Shown here: one piece after another, positions 35,869-45,346 of the stretch | How positions within the stretch are numbered: the first letter of the stretch is position 1 | How the letters are laid out: each line of letters opens with the position of its first letter | Origin: Bradyrhizobium yuanmingense | GTDB lineage: Bacteria; Pseudomonadota; Alphaproteobacteria; Rhizobiales; Xanthobacteraceae | Direction: 5' to 3' | DNA: 64,000 nucleotides | Assembly: GCF_900094575.1 (NCBI RefSeq) | Contig: NZ_FMAE01000005.1 | Span: 488,092-552,091 of the forward strand | Program-made: the position numbers and the translations under genes | The notes under the pieces: generated by a model | The model's database searches: none | Told to the model about the DNA's origin: nothing | The model's input: the letters and a program-made list of their open reading frames with translations, nothing else

Positions 35869-36273
35869 CTATGCCTGCTCGATCTCGACGAGGGCGCCGG
35901 AAAAATCCTTGGGGTGCAGGAACAGCACCGGCTTGCCGTGGGCGCCGATCTTCGGCACGCCGTCGCCGAGCACCCTCGCGCCCTCCTTCACCAGCGTGTC
36001 GCGCGAGGCGATGATGTCGACGACCTCGTAGCAGACGTGATGGATGCCGCCGTCGGGATTGCGCTCGATGAACTTCGCGATCGGCGAGGCCTCGCCGAGC
36101 GGCTCGATGAACTCGATCTTGGTGTTGGGCAGGGTCGCGAACACGGTGGTGACGCCGTGCTCGGGCAGCGGCACGGCCTCGGAAATCTGGGCGCCAAAGG
36201 CCGCACCGTAGATCTTCGCGGCCTTGACCGCATCCTTGGTCGCGATCGCGACATGGTTGAGCCGGCCCAACAT
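35869..36273 (-). CDS. mce: Methylmalonyl-CoA epimerase
   Basis: A 134-residue VOC-fold enzyme. Metal ligands are visible in LNHVAIATKD (His), IHHVCYEV (His) and the terminal VEIEQA (Glu). It interconverts the D and L forms of methylmalonyl-CoA on the propionate route to succinyl-CoA. It follows the RNase J gene by 10 bases, as part of the tail of the nuo transcription unit. Confidence 0.93.
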   Translation of the reverse strand: MLGRLNHVAIATKDAVKAAKIYGAAFGAQISEAVPLPEHGVTTVFATLPNTKIEFIEPLGEASPIAKFIERNPDGGIHHVCYEVVDIIASRDTLVKEGARVLGDGVPKIGAHGKPVLFLHPKDFSGALVEIEQA

Positions 36274-36283
36274 GTTCCCCTCC

Positions 36284-37957
36284 CTATACCGTCAGTACAT
36301 GTACCAGACAGGGGGGCTTTTTGCCCCAATGTTCGTTGATCACGGCCCGGACAGCGCGTCGCACCGACTCGGCCAAGGCGTCCGAATCGCGCCGGCGCGC
36401 CCTCGGCAGGCCTTCGATGGTCGACATCACGGCATCGAAGACGATGTCGTCGAAGGTCTCGCCGGCCCTGTTCTTTTCGGGGATGCCGACCAAATCGAGC
36501 TCGGGATCACCGGCGAGCTCACCCTGCGCGGTCATGGCGATGGCGACGAAGGCGCAGCCGGAGAAGCCCATGCGGCGCCGCTCCACGACGGCACGGGACT
36601 TGGAGTCTTCCAGGATCGTGCCGTCCTTGTACAGACGTCCCGACGGCACCTCGCCGACGATGCCGGGATCGCCCGGGCCGAGCTTGACGAGGTCGCCGTT
36701 GCGGCAGACCAGCACGCGCGGCACGCCGGCGGCGCGGGCGAGCTTGGCGTGCTCATGCAGGTGCAGAGCCTCGCCGTGAACCGGGATCAGGAGCTGCGGC
36801 TTCACCCAGGAGATCATATCGCGCAGCTCGTCGCGGCGGGGATGGCCGGAGACGTGGACCAGCGCATCGCGGTCGGTGATGACCTCGACGCCCTGCAGCA
36901 CCAGATTGTTGATGATCGAGCCGACCGCCTTTTCGTTGCCGGGAATGGTGCGCGAGGAGAAGATGACGCTATCGCCGCGGTTCAGCGTAATTTCAGGATG
37001 GTCGTCGTTGGCAATGCGGGCCAGCGCGGCGCGCGGCTCGCCCTGGCTTCCGGTGCACAGCGCCAGCACCTTGTCCTGCGGCAGGTGGCCATAGACCTCG
37101 GGCGAGCGGAAATTCTGCACGCCCTCGAGATAGCCGGTCTCGCGCGCGACCTGCACCACGCGCTCCATGGCGCGGCCGACCACGACGACCTCGCGGTCCG
37201 CGGCCCTCGCGGCGTCAGCCACCGCTTTGACGCGAGCAACGTTGGAGGCGAACGTCGTCACCGCGACGCGGCCCTTGGCGGATTTGACGAGGTCGATGAT
37301 GGTTCGGGCGACCTCGGCCTCCGAGGGCGAACGGCCGTCGCGCACGGCATTGGTGGAATCGCCGATCAAGGCGAGCACGCCCTCTTCGCCCAATTCGCGC
37401 AGCCGCTTCTCGTCGGTCGCGGCTCCAAGCGTCGGGGTCGGGTCGATCTTCCAGTCGCCGGTGTGCAGCACGATGCCGGCGTCGGTGTGGATCGCCAGCG
37501 CATGCGCTTCCGGAATCGAATGCGCGACCGGAATGAACTCGACGTTGAACGGACCGATATCGACACGGCCGCCTGAGGGCACCACGGTGACCGGAATCTC
37601 GGGCGCGTTGCGCTCGGCGGCGCATTTGGCCTCGAACAGCGCAGCGCTGAACCTGGTGGCGTAGATCGGGCATTTCAGCTTCGGCCAGAGGTCGATGATG
37701 GCGCCGAAATGATCCTCATGGGCGTGGGTCAGCACGAGGCCCATCAGGTTCTTGCGCTCCTTCTCCAGGAAGGAGATGTCAGGCATGATCAGGTCGATGC
37801 CGGGCAGATGCTCCTCATCGCCGAAGGAGACGCCGAGATCGACCGCAAGCCAGGCGCGCTGGTGACGGTTGCCGAGGCCGTAGATCGACAGGTTCATGCC
37901 GATCTCGCCGACGCCGCCGAGCGGCGCAAACACCAATTCGTCCGGCCTTGCCATCAC
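36284..37957 (-). CDS. rnj: Ribonuclease J
   Basis: A 557-residue metallo-beta-lactamase/beta-CASP nuclease. Zinc motif HAHEDHFGAI (about 77-86), HTGDWKID, GDSTN, then the beta-CASP region with SGHPRRDELRDMI and VHGEALHLHEHAKLA. RNase J acts in RNA maturation and decay by exo- and endonuclease activity. Its ATG overlaps the birA stop by 4 bases, so translation is coupled. Single-copy RNase J beside birA and nuo is typical for alphaproteobacteria. Confidence 0.95.
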   Translation of the reverse strand: MMARPDELVFAPLGGVGEIGMNLSIYGLGNRHQRAWLAVDLGVSFGDEEHLPGIDLIMPDISFLEKERKNLMGLVLTHAHEDHFGAIIDLWPKLKCPIYATRFSAALFEAKCAAERNAPEIPVTVVPSGGRVDIGPFNVEFIPVAHSIPEAHALAIHTDAGIVLHTGDWKIDPTPTLGAATDEKRLRELGEEGVLALIGDSTNAVRDGRSPSEAEVARTIIDLVKSAKGRVAVTTFASNVARVKAVADAARAADREVVVVGRAMERVVQVARETGYLEGVQNFRSPEVYGHLPQDKVLALCTGSQGEPRAALARIANDDHPEITLNRGDSVIFSSRTIPGNEKAVGSIINNLVLQGVEVITDRDALVHVSGHPRRDELRDMISWVKPQLLIPVHGEALHLHEHAKLARAAGVPRVLVCRNGDLVKLGPGDPGIVGEVPSGRLYKDGTILEDSKSRAVVERRRMGFSGCAFVAIAMTAQGELAGDPELDLVGIPEKNRAGETFDDIVFDAVMSTIEGLPRARRRDSDALAESVRRAVRAVINEHWGKKPPCLVHVLTV

Positions 37958-38760
37958 GCTGCTCCCACCGAAGCGACGGGGCCGAAGAACACCTCGCCGG
38001 CCGCCACCGGCACGAGGCGGCCCTCCGCGGTGCGGACGATCAGGCAGCCGGTGTCGTCGATCGTGTCAAAAACACCTTCCAGCGTCATGGTTCCCGTATG
38101 GATGGCAACCTTTTCGCCGAGGCCGGCGGCGCGCTCCAGCCAGAGCCTGCGGATCTCGGCAAAGCCGCGGCCATTGTCCCAGATGCCGCGGAACTCGACC
38201 CAGGCATCCGACAGCGCCATGAATAGCTCCTCGGCGCTGATCTGGACGCCGAGGGCGGCCAGCGACACCGCGGGCGTCGGGGTGCCCTCGGGCGCGGCGA
38301 CCACATTGGTCCCGATGCCCACCACGACGGCAAGGCCGCCACCGACGGCCTCGGCCTCAAGGCCAATGCCGACCAGCTTCTTGCCGCTGGCGAGCACGTC
38401 ATTCGGCCATTTCAGCGCGTAGCGGGGCCGGCCTTCGCCGAGACGGAGCGCGGCCTCGAGGCTCACCTTCTCCAGTGCCGCCTCCTCGGCCAGCCCTGCG
38501 GCAAAGCCGAGCGTGGCGGCGACGGCGGGGGCGACGTCCATAACTTCGAGGATGCTGGCGGCGAGATTGCCGCGCGGCGCGATCCAGGCGCGCTGGCGCC
38601 GGCCGCGGCCGGCGGTCTGCTCGGACGTGACGAACCACATCGGGCCGCGCTCGCCGGCCCTGGCGTGTTCGATCGCCTCGCTATTGGTCGAGCCGGTCCG
38701 TTCGAACGCCGCGAGCCTGTAGCCCGCAGCCGATGCGCGAGGACCGAGCGCGAAGGCCAT
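37954..38760 (-). CDS. birA: Biotin--[acetyl-CoA-carboxylase] ligase
   Basis: A 268-residue group I biotin protein ligase without an N-terminal DNA-binding domain. Signature GRGRRQRAWIAPRG for biotinoyl-AMP and KWPNDVL with the catalytic Lys; C-terminal SH3-like domain (about 220-268). It attaches biotin to carboxylases. It begins 1 base after the nuoN stop codon and overlaps rnj, so it belongs to the nuo unit. Confidence 0.94.
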   Translation of the reverse strand: MAFALGPRASAAGYRLAAFERTGSTNSEAIEHARAGERGPMWFVTSEQTAGRGRRQRAWIAPRGNLAASILEVMDVAPAVAATLGFAAGLAEEAALEKVSLEAALRLGEGRPRYALKWPNDVLASGKKLVGIGLEAEAVGGGLAVVVGIGTNVVAAPEGTPTPAVSLAALGVQISAEELFMALSDAWVEFRGIWDNGRGFAEIRRLWLERAAGLGEKVAIHTGTMTLEGVFDTIDDTGCLIVRTAEGRLVPVAAGEVFFGPVASVGAA

Positions 38761-38761
38761 C

Positions 38762-40198
38762 CTAGAACAACGACTTTGCCGCGGCGGAGGCGACGCTCAC
38801 CACGGGCCCCGCGAACAGCGCAAACAGGATATTGAACAGGCCCGCCACCGCCAGCACCGTCCGCACCTCGATGCGCACCGGATCGACCCGGCCGGCCGGC
38901 TCGTCGAAATACATCGTCTTGACGATCGCGAGATAATAGTAGGCGCCGACCACGCTGGTCAGCACGCCGATGACGGCGAGCGTGAACAGGTTCGCCTTGA
39001 TGGCGGCGACGAAGACGTACCATTTGGCGAAGAAGCCGGCGAGCGGCGGAATGCCGGCGAGCGAGAACAGCAGCATCGCGAACATGAAGGCGAGCAGCGG
39101 ATTGGTGCGCGACAGGCCGGCGAAATCGCTGATCTGCTCCACGGCCTGGCCGTTGCGCTTCATCGCGAGGATGATGGAGAACGAGCCCAGCGTCATCGCG
39201 ACATAGATCACGATGTACATCAGGACGCCCTGCGCGCCTTCCACCGTGCCGGAGGCAAGGCCGACCAGCGCAAAGCCCATGTGACCGATCGAGGAATAGG
39301 CCATCAGGCGCTTGATGTTGCTCTGGCCGATCGCGGCGAAGGAGCCGAGCGCCATCGAGGCGATCGACACGAACACCAGGATCTGCTGCCATTGCGAGAC
39401 GATGCCGGGGAATGCGGTGAGCGTGACGCGGGTGAAGACGGCGAGCGCGGCGACCTTCGGCGCCGACGCGAAGAAGGCGGTGACCGGGGTCGGCGCGCCC
39501 TCGTAGACGTCAGGCGTCCACATGTGGAACGGCACGGCCGAGACCTTGAAGCAGAGGCCGACGAGCAGGAAGACGAGGCCGAACACCAGGCCGACATTCG
39601 AGACCGTCGCGGCCGCGGCGATGCCGGTGAAGCTCACCGTGCCGGTGAAGCCGTAGACCAGCGAGGCGCCGTACAGCAGCATGCCCGAGGACAGCGCGCC
39701 GAGCACGAAGTACTTCAGGCCGGCTTCGGTCGACTTGGCGTTGTCGCGGTTCGAGGCTGCCACGACGTAGAGCGCCAGCGACATCAATTCGAGGCCGAGA
39801 TAGAGCGAGATCAGGTCGCCGGCCGAGATCAGCACCATCATGCCGAGCGTCGAGAGCAGCACGAGGATGGCGTATTCGAAAATCCGGCGCGACGGGTCTG
39901 ACAGGAACTCGGTCGACAGGACGAGCGTCACGGCCGAGCCGATCAGGGCCAGGATCTTCATGAAGCGGGCGAAGTCGTCGACGATGAAGCTGCCGCCGAA
40001 CGTCACCTGCTTGCCCGCGGGCTGCATGTAGACGAGCGCGCCGACCACGATGAGGAGCAACACCGCCAGCGACGTCACGGTCCTGGTCGTCTCCTGCCCG
40101 CGATAGGCGCCGAGCATCAGAAGCGCCATAGCGCCGACCGCGAGCACGAGCTCGGGCAGCACCGGCGCCAGTTGATAACCTGCAGTCGAAAAGCTCAT
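38762..40198 (-). CDS. nuoN: NADH-quinone oxidoreductase subunit N
   Basis: A 478-residue antiporter-like membrane subunit with about 14 hydrophobic segments. Key features: LYLGLELMSLALYVV with the conserved Glu of helix 5, FKVSAVPFHMWTPDVYEGAP with the broken helix 7-8 region, and SSIGHMGFALVG. It forms one of the proton channels of complex I. It starts 22 bases after nuoM. Confidence 0.97.
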   Translation of the reverse strand: MSFSTAGYQLAPVLPELVLAVGAMALLMLGAYRGQETTRTVTSLAVLLLIVVGALVYMQPAGKQVTFGGSFIVDDFARFMKILALIGSAVTLVLSTEFLSDPSRRIFEYAILVLLSTLGMMVLISAGDLISLYLGLELMSLALYVVAASNRDNAKSTEAGLKYFVLGALSSGMLLYGASLVYGFTGTVSFTGIAAAATVSNVGLVFGLVFLLVGLCFKVSAVPFHMWTPDVYEGAPTPVTAFFASAPKVAALAVFTRVTLTAFPGIVSQWQQILVFVSIASMALGSFAAIGQSNIKRLMAYSSIGHMGFALVGLASGTVEGAQGVLMYIVIYVAMTLGSFSIILAMKRNGQAVEQISDFAGLSRTNPLLAFMFAMLLFSLAGIPPLAGFFAKWYVFVAAIKANLFTLAVIGVLTSVVGAYYYLAIVKTMYFDEPAGRVDPVRIEVRTVLAVAGLFNILFALFAGPVVSVASAAAKSLF

Positions 40199-40220
40199 GG
40201 CGATATCCTGACCTGCCCGA

Positions 40221-41729
40221 TCACTGGAGCAGTGCGGCGGCCTTCACGGCCGTCACGGCGGTATTGTAATTGTTGACGAGTTGCTGGACCGAGGCGGCCG
40301 ACATGTCGAGCACCGGCTTCGGATAGACGCCGAACAGGATCGTCAGCGCGATCATCGGGAAAAGAATGACGCACTCCCGCAAGGTGAGATCCTTCATGCT
40401 CGCCAGCTGCGGCTTGACCAGCGCTCCGAACACGACCTTGCGATAGAGCCATAGTGCGTAGGCCGCCGAGAGGATCACGCCGAAGCTGGCGAAGAACGCG
40501 GTCGGGATCGAGACCTTGAAGGTGCCGAGCAGCGTCATGAACTCGCCGACGAAGCCGCTGGTGCCGGGCAGACCGACATTGGCCATGGTGAACACCATGA
40601 AGGTCATCGCATAGAGCGGCATCCGGTTGACGAGACCGCCATAGGCCGCGATCTCGCGGGTATGCAGGCGGTCGTAGACGACGCCGACGCAGAGGAACAG
40701 CGCGCCGGAGACGATGCCGTGCGAGATCATCTGGAACACGCCGCCGGCGACGCCCTGCATGGTGCCGGCGAAGATGCCCATGGTGACGAAGCCCATATGC
40801 GCGACCGAGGAGTACGCGATCAGCTTCTTCATGTCCTCCTGCATCAGCGCCACCAGCGAGGTGTAGATGATGGCGATGGCCGAGAGCGTGAACACCAGCG
40901 GCGCGAAGTCGTGCGAGGCCAGCGGGAACATCGGCAGCGAGAAGCGCAGGAAGCCGTAGCCGCCCATCTTCAGCAGGATCGCGGCGAGGACCACGGAGCC
41001 CGCGGTCGGTGCCTCGACGTGCGCGTCGGGAAGCCAGGTGTGCACCGGCCACATCGGCATCTTCACCGCAAAGGACGCGAAGAAGGCGAGCCACGCCCAG
41101 GTCTGCAACGACCGCGGCACGGCGGTGTGCATCAGGGTCGGGATGTCAGTGGTGCCGCCGTTCCAGTACAGCGCCATGATGGCAAGCAGCATCAGGACCG
41201 AGCCGAGCAGCGTGTAGAGGAAGAACTTGAACGAGGCATAGACCCGGCGCGGACCGCCCCAGACGCCGATGATCAGGAACATCGGGATCAGGCCGCCCTC
41301 GAAGAACAGGTAGAACAGCACGAGATCGAGCGCCGAGAAGGTGCCGATCATGAGCGTTTCCAGAATCAGGAACGCCATCATGTATTCGCGGACGCGGTTG
41401 GTGATCGCCTTCCAGCTCGCGACGATGCAGAACGGCATCACGGCGGTGGTGAGGATCACGAGCGGCAGCGAGATGCCGTCGACGCCCATGTGGTAGGTGA
41501 TGCCGGTGGCGAGCCAGTTCGCCTTCTCGACGAACTGGAAGTCGGGGTTGCTGGGGTCGAAGCGCATGACCAGGATCACCGACACCGCGAAGGTGATCAG
41601 CGTGGTCCAGAGCGCGATCCAGCGCGAATTGCGCCGCGCCGCCTCGTCGTCACCGCGGCTCAGATAGACGATCAGCGCGCCGACCAGGGGCAAGAACGTC
41701 GTGACCGAAAGAATGGGCCAGGTTGTCAT
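40221..41729 (-). CDS. nuoM: NADH-quinone oxidoreductase subunit M
   Basis: A 502-residue antiporter-like subunit. Conserved sites include YLFFEGGLIPMFLIIGVWGG with the helix-5 Glu, VKMPMWPVHTWLPDAHVEAP with the channel Lys, and SSVAHMGFVTMG. About 14 membrane segments. It is directly adjacent to nuoL: the nuoL stop is followed at once by the nuoM ATG. Confidence 0.97.
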   Translation of the reverse strand: MTTWPILSVTTFLPLVGALIVYLSRGDDEAARRNSRWIALWTTLITFAVSVILVMRFDPSNPDFQFVEKANWLATGITYHMGVDGISLPLVILTTAVMPFCIVASWKAITNRVREYMMAFLILETLMIGTFSALDLVLFYLFFEGGLIPMFLIIGVWGGPRRVYASFKFFLYTLLGSVLMLLAIMALYWNGGTTDIPTLMHTAVPRSLQTWAWLAFFASFAVKMPMWPVHTWLPDAHVEAPTAGSVVLAAILLKMGGYGFLRFSLPMFPLASHDFAPLVFTLSAIAIIYTSLVALMQEDMKKLIAYSSVAHMGFVTMGIFAGTMQGVAGGVFQMISHGIVSGALFLCVGVVYDRLHTREIAAYGGLVNRMPLYAMTFMVFTMANVGLPGTSGFVGEFMTLLGTFKVSIPTAFFASFGVILSAAYALWLYRKVVFGALVKPQLASMKDLTLRECVILFPMIALTILFGVYPKPVLDMSAASVQQLVNNYNTAVTAVKAAALLQ

Positions 41730-43829
41730 TTACTGGCCTCCAAAGCCGAACATGAACCAGGTGATCAGGCCGGCAGCGCCGATCAGCATGGCGAATGCAT
41801 AGTGATAGAGATAGCCGGTCTGGATCTTGACGACGTTGCGGGTGACGTCCAGCACGCGGGCCGAGACGCCGTCGGGGCCGAAGCCGTCGATGATGAAGCC
41901 GTCGCCCTTCTTCCAGAGCTGGTAGCCGATCCACTTCGCCGGGCGGACGAAGATGACGTCGTAGAGCTCGTCAAAGTACCATTTGTTGAGCAGGAACTGG
42001 TACAGCATCGGCTGTGTGTTCGCGAGCTCGACCGGCAGGTAGGGCCGGCGGATGTAGAACAGGTAGGAGACGAGGAAGCCCAACACCATCATCACCGTCG
42101 GCAGGAAGGCGATGGTCTGAGGGATGTGGTGCATCTCCTCGATGATGTGCGGGTTCATCTTCACGGACTCGCGGAAGAACTCCTCGACCCCGTGACCGGC
42201 GAACAGCTCCTTGAACGGCAGGCCCGCGACGAACGAGCCGACCGCGAGCACGCCGATCGGGATCAGGATCCAGAGCGGAGCCTCATGCGCGGCATCGTAA
42301 TGATGCTCGTCATGCGGCTCGCCGTGGAAGGTCTTGAAGATCAGGCGCCAGGAGTAGAACGAGGTCAGGCCGGCGGCGATGATCGTCATCAGGAAGCCGT
42401 ACACCGCGAACGGATTGTGCGAGGCGTAGGCGGACTCGATGATCGCGTCCTTTGAGAAGTAGCCGGCGGTGAGCGGGAAGCCGGTCAGCGCCAGCGTGCC
42501 GACCACCATCACGGCATAGGTGTAGGGAATCTTCTTCCAGAGGCCGCCCATGTTGCGGATGTCCTGCTCGTGGTGCATCGCGTAGATCACCGAGCCAGAG
42601 CCTAGGAACAGCAGCGCCTTGAAGAAGGCGTGGGTGAACAGGTGGAACATGCCGACCGAATAGGCCCCCGCCCCCATCGCCACGAACATGTAGCCGAGCT
42701 GCGAACAGGTCGAGTAGGCGACGATGCGCTTGATGTCGTTCTGGACGAGGCCGATGGTCGCGGCGAAGAACGCCGTGGTCGCGCCGAAGAACATCACGAC
42801 GGCCTGGGCATTCGGAGCGAGTTCGAACAGCGGCGACAGGCGCGCCACCATGAAGACGCCGGCGGTGACCATGGTCGCGGCGTGGATCAGCGCCGACACC
42901 GGGGTCGGGCCTTCCATCGCGTCCGGCAACCAGGTGTGCAGCAGGAACTGGGCGGACTTGCCCATCGCACCCATGAACAGCAGCAGACAGGTCAGGGTCA
43001 GCGCGTCGGCGTGCCAACCGAGGAAGTTGATGGTCTTGCCAGTGAGGCCGGGCGCGGCGTGGAAGATGGTCTCGAAATCGGTCGAGCCGACCAGCATGAA
43101 GACCGCGAAGATACCGAGCGCGAAGCCGAAGTCGCCGACGCGGTTGACCACGAAGGCCTTGATGGCGGCAGCGTTGGCCGAGGGCTTCTGGTACCAGAAG
43201 CCGATCAGCAGATAGCTGGCGAGACCCACGCCTTCCCAGCCGAAGAACAGCTGCACCAAATTGTCGGCCGTCACCAGCATCAGCATGGCGAAGGTGAACA
43301 GCGAGAGATACCCGAAGAAGCGCGGCCGGTTCGGGTCCTCGTCCATGTAGCCGATGGAATAGAGGTGCACGAGCGAGGACACGGTCGTCACCACCACCAG
43401 CATTACGGCGGTGAGCGTATCGACGCGCAGCGTCCACCAGACTTGGAGATCGCCGGAGAAGATCCAGGGCAGCAGCTGGATCCTGTAGTCGTGATGCATG
43501 AAGCCGACGTCGACCAGCGTCATCCAGGACAAGGCCGCCGAGACGAACAGCAGCCCGGTGGTGATCAGCTCGGCTGCGCGCGAGCCCGCCGCCGGCGGCT
43601 CGGTCGGGCCATGGCCGTGATCGTCGTGAGCGTCGTCGTGATGGCTCTCGTGGATGACGGAGGCATCCTCGTTGATCTTGTCGGACGCATGGGCATGCGC
43701 GCCATGGCCGTGGCCGCCGTGATGATCGAGCTCGTCGCCCGAGGGGTTGCGGGCATGCGCGCCGAACAGCGCGATCAGGCCAGCCAGAATGGCGCCCAGC
43801 AGAGGCAGAAAGACAATTGCCTGAACCAT
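41730..43829 (-). CDS. nuoL: NADH-quinone oxidoreductase subunit L with a His-rich insert
   Basis: A 699-residue distal antiporter-like subunit with the lateral helix at its C-terminus. Motifs: FFGWEGVGLASYLLIGFW with the helix-5 Glu, KSAQFLLHTWLPDAMEGPTP with the channel Lys, and STCSQLGYMFVA. Between the first and second membrane segments (residues about 32-75) is an insert with 12 His in 44 residues and many Asp, which is not part of the conserved NuoL core. A palindromic repeat lies in the gap to nuoK. Confidence 0.97.
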   Translation of the reverse strand: MVQAIVFLPLLGAILAGLIALFGAHARNPSGDELDHHGGHGHGAHAHASDKINEDASVIHESHHDDAHDDHGHGPTEPPAAGSRAAELITTGLLFVSAALSWMTLVDVGFMHHDYRIQLLPWIFSGDLQVWWTLRVDTLTAVMLVVVTTVSSLVHLYSIGYMDEDPNRPRFFGYLSLFTFAMLMLVTADNLVQLFFGWEGVGLASYLLIGFWYQKPSANAAAIKAFVVNRVGDFGFALGIFAVFMLVGSTDFETIFHAAPGLTGKTINFLGWHADALTLTCLLLFMGAMGKSAQFLLHTWLPDAMEGPTPVSALIHAATMVTAGVFMVARLSPLFELAPNAQAVVMFFGATTAFFAATIGLVQNDIKRIVAYSTCSQLGYMFVAMGAGAYSVGMFHLFTHAFFKALLFLGSGSVIYAMHHEQDIRNMGGLWKKIPYTYAVMVVGTLALTGFPLTAGYFSKDAIIESAYASHNPFAVYGFLMTIIAAGLTSFYSWRLIFKTFHGEPHDEHHYDAAHEAPLWILIPIGVLAVGSFVAGLPFKELFAGHGVEEFFRESVKMNPHIIEEMHHIPQTIAFLPTVMMVLGFLVSYLFYIRRPYLPVELANTQPMLYQFLLNKWYFDELYDVIFVRPAKWIGYQLWKKGDGFIIDGFGPDGVSARVLDVTRNVVKIQTGYLYHYAFAMLIGAAGLITWFMFGFGGQ

Positions 43830-43843
43830 GACTTACTCTTTCC

Positions 43844-43888
43844 GCATGATCTGGTCGGAAAACCGGTACCCACTTTTCCGGATCATGC
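43844..43888. repeat. Rhizobial intergenic palindrome between nuoK and nuoL
   Basis: GCATGATC at the left end and GATCATGC at the right form outer arms, with inner arms around CCGGTACC. This 45-base layout is a common intergenic palindromic element in Hyphomicrobiales. It fills most of the 61-base gap in the otherwise tightly packed nuo operon and could form a hairpin in the mRNA. Confidence 0.75.
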
Positions 43889-43890
43889 GA

Positions 43891-44199
43891 TCAGCCCTTC
43901 ATCAGATTGACGTCCTCAACCGCGATCGAGCCGCGGTTGCGGAAATAGACCACCAGGATGGCGAGACCGATCGCAGCTTCGGCAGCCGCGACCGTCAGCA
44001 CCAGCAGCGCGAAGACCTGGCCGACGATGTCGCCGAGGAAGCTCGAGAACGCCACGAGGTTGATGTTGACCGAGAGCAGGATCAGCTCGATCGACATCAG
44101 GATGACGATGATGTTCTTGCGGTTCAGGAAGATGCCGAGGATGCCGAGCGTGAACAGGATCGCGCCGACCGCCAGATAGTGTCCGAGCCCGATCGTCAT
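43891..44199 (-). CDS. nuoK: NADH-quinone oxidoreductase subunit K
   Basis: A 102-residue subunit with three membrane helices and the conserved Glu residues in LMSIELILLSVNIN and AAAEAAIGLAILV. I chose the ATG at 44199, which gives a 4-base ATGA overlap with the nuoJ stop; the frame is open three codons further. It links the quinone module to the antiporter subunits. Confidence 0.96.
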   Translation of the reverse strand: MTIGLGHYLAVGAILFTLGILGIFLNRKNIIVILMSIELILLSVNINLVAFSSFLGDIVGQVFALLVLTVAAAEAAIGLAILVVYFRNRGSIAVEDVNLMKG

Positions 44200-44834
44200 T
44201 TCACCCACTCCGCCGCGTCCGCGTCCGAGAGCCCCTGCCCCGGCGCCACCTTGCGCACCGCCATCGCGATGTCGGGCGTGCGCGCGTTCTGAACGTTGAT
44301 GTCCTGCCGCTTGACCTTCTCCTTGTGGCGCAGCGTCAGCACGATGGCGCCGATCATGGCGACCAGGAGCACCATGCCCGAGAGCTGGAAGTAGTGGATG
44401 TACTTCGTATAGAGCACGAGACCGAGCGCCTCGGTGTTGCTGACGTTGGCCGGGATCGCCGCCGTGATCGTCTTGGAGACGCCGGGGTTGATGACCCAGA
44501 AGCCGACGGTGAGCAGCAACTCGAACATGAAGATGCCGCCGATCACGAGGCCGACCGGCAGGTACTCGATGAAACCCTCGCGCAGCTCGAGGAAGTCGAC
44601 GTCGAGCATCATGATCACGAACAGGAACAGCACCGCGACCGCGCCGACATAGACGACGATCAGCATCATGCCGAGGAATTCGGCGCCCATCAGCACGAAC
44701 AGGCCGGAGGCGTTGACGAAGGCCAGGATCAGGTACAGCACGGAGTGCACGGGATTGCGCGAGACAATCACCATCACAGCCGAGGCGACGCAGACGCCGG
44801 CGAAGAGATAGAAGAACAGCGCGGGAAGGATCAT
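44196..44834 (-). CDS. nuoJ: NADH-quinone oxidoreductase subunit J
   Basis: A 212-residue subunit with five membrane helices: FYLFAGVCVASAVMVIVSRN, then HSVLYLILAFVNASGLFVL and the pi-bulge helix region GMMLIVVYVGAVAVLFLFVI. The C-terminal tail is longer than in E. coli and hydrophilic. It lies 9 bases after nuoI. Confidence 0.96.
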   Translation of the reverse strand: MILPALFFYLFAGVCVASAVMVIVSRNPVHSVLYLILAFVNASGLFVLMGAEFLGMMLIVVYVGAVAVLFLFVIMMLDVDFLELREGFIEYLPVGLVIGGIFMFELLLTVGFWVINPGVSKTITAAIPANVSNTEALGLVLYTKYIHYFQLSGMVLLVAMIGAIVLTLRHKEKVKRQDINVQNARTPDIAMAVRKVAPGQGLSDADAAEWVK

Positions 44835-44843
44835 GCCCTCACC

Positions 44844-45338
44844 TCACCGGTACGGCGCGTCGAGCTCGATCGCCTTGGCGATCTCGCGTTCCCAGCGGTC
44901 GCCGTTGGCGAGCAGCTTGGCCTTGTCATAATAGAGCTCCTCGCGGGTCTCGGTCGCGAACTCGAAGTTCGGGCCTTCAACGATGGCATCGACCGGACAG
45001 GCCTCCTGGCAGAGGCCGCAATAGATGCACTTCACCATGTCGATGTCGTAGCGCACGGTGCGGCGGGTGCCGTCGTTGCGGCGCGGGCCGGCCTCGATGG
45101 TGATGGCCTGCGCCGGGCAGACCGCCTCGCACAGCTTGCAGGCGATGCAGCGCTCTTCGCCGTTCGGATAGCGGCGCAGCGCGTGCTCGCCGCGGAAGCG
45201 GGGCGAGATCGGGCCCTTCTCGAACGGATAGTTCAGCGTCGGCTTCGGCTGGAAGAAATAACGCATGGCGAGGAAGAACGCCGAGACGAATTCCGACAGC
45301 AGAAGCGAGCGTGCAGTGGCGTTGACGTTGATACCCAT
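44844..45338 (-). CDS. nuoI: NADH-quinone oxidoreductase subunit I
   Basis: A 164-residue ferredoxin-type subunit with two [4Fe-4S] motifs, CIACKLCEAVCP and CIYCGLCQEACP, which carry clusters N6a and N6b. An N-terminal amphipathic helix (LLLSEFVSAFFLAMRYFF) anchors it to the membrane arm. I chose the ATG at 45338; the longer open frame is a shadow of nuoH. Confidence 0.97.
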   Translation of the reverse strand: MGINVNATARSLLLSEFVSAFFLAMRYFFQPKPTLNYPFEKGPISPRFRGEHALRRYPNGEERCIACKLCEAVCPAQAITIEAGPRRNDGTRRTVRYDIDMVKCIYCGLCQEACPVDAIVEGPNFEFATETREELYYDKAKLLANGDRWEREIAKAIELDAPYR

Positions 45339-45346
45339 GACGGCCC

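Noticed and set aside
40662..42455. Plus-strand frame of 597 codons opposite nuoM and nuoL
   Set aside because: It is antisense to conserved Nuo subunits, and its Glu/Arg/His composition comes from membrane-helix codons read backwards.
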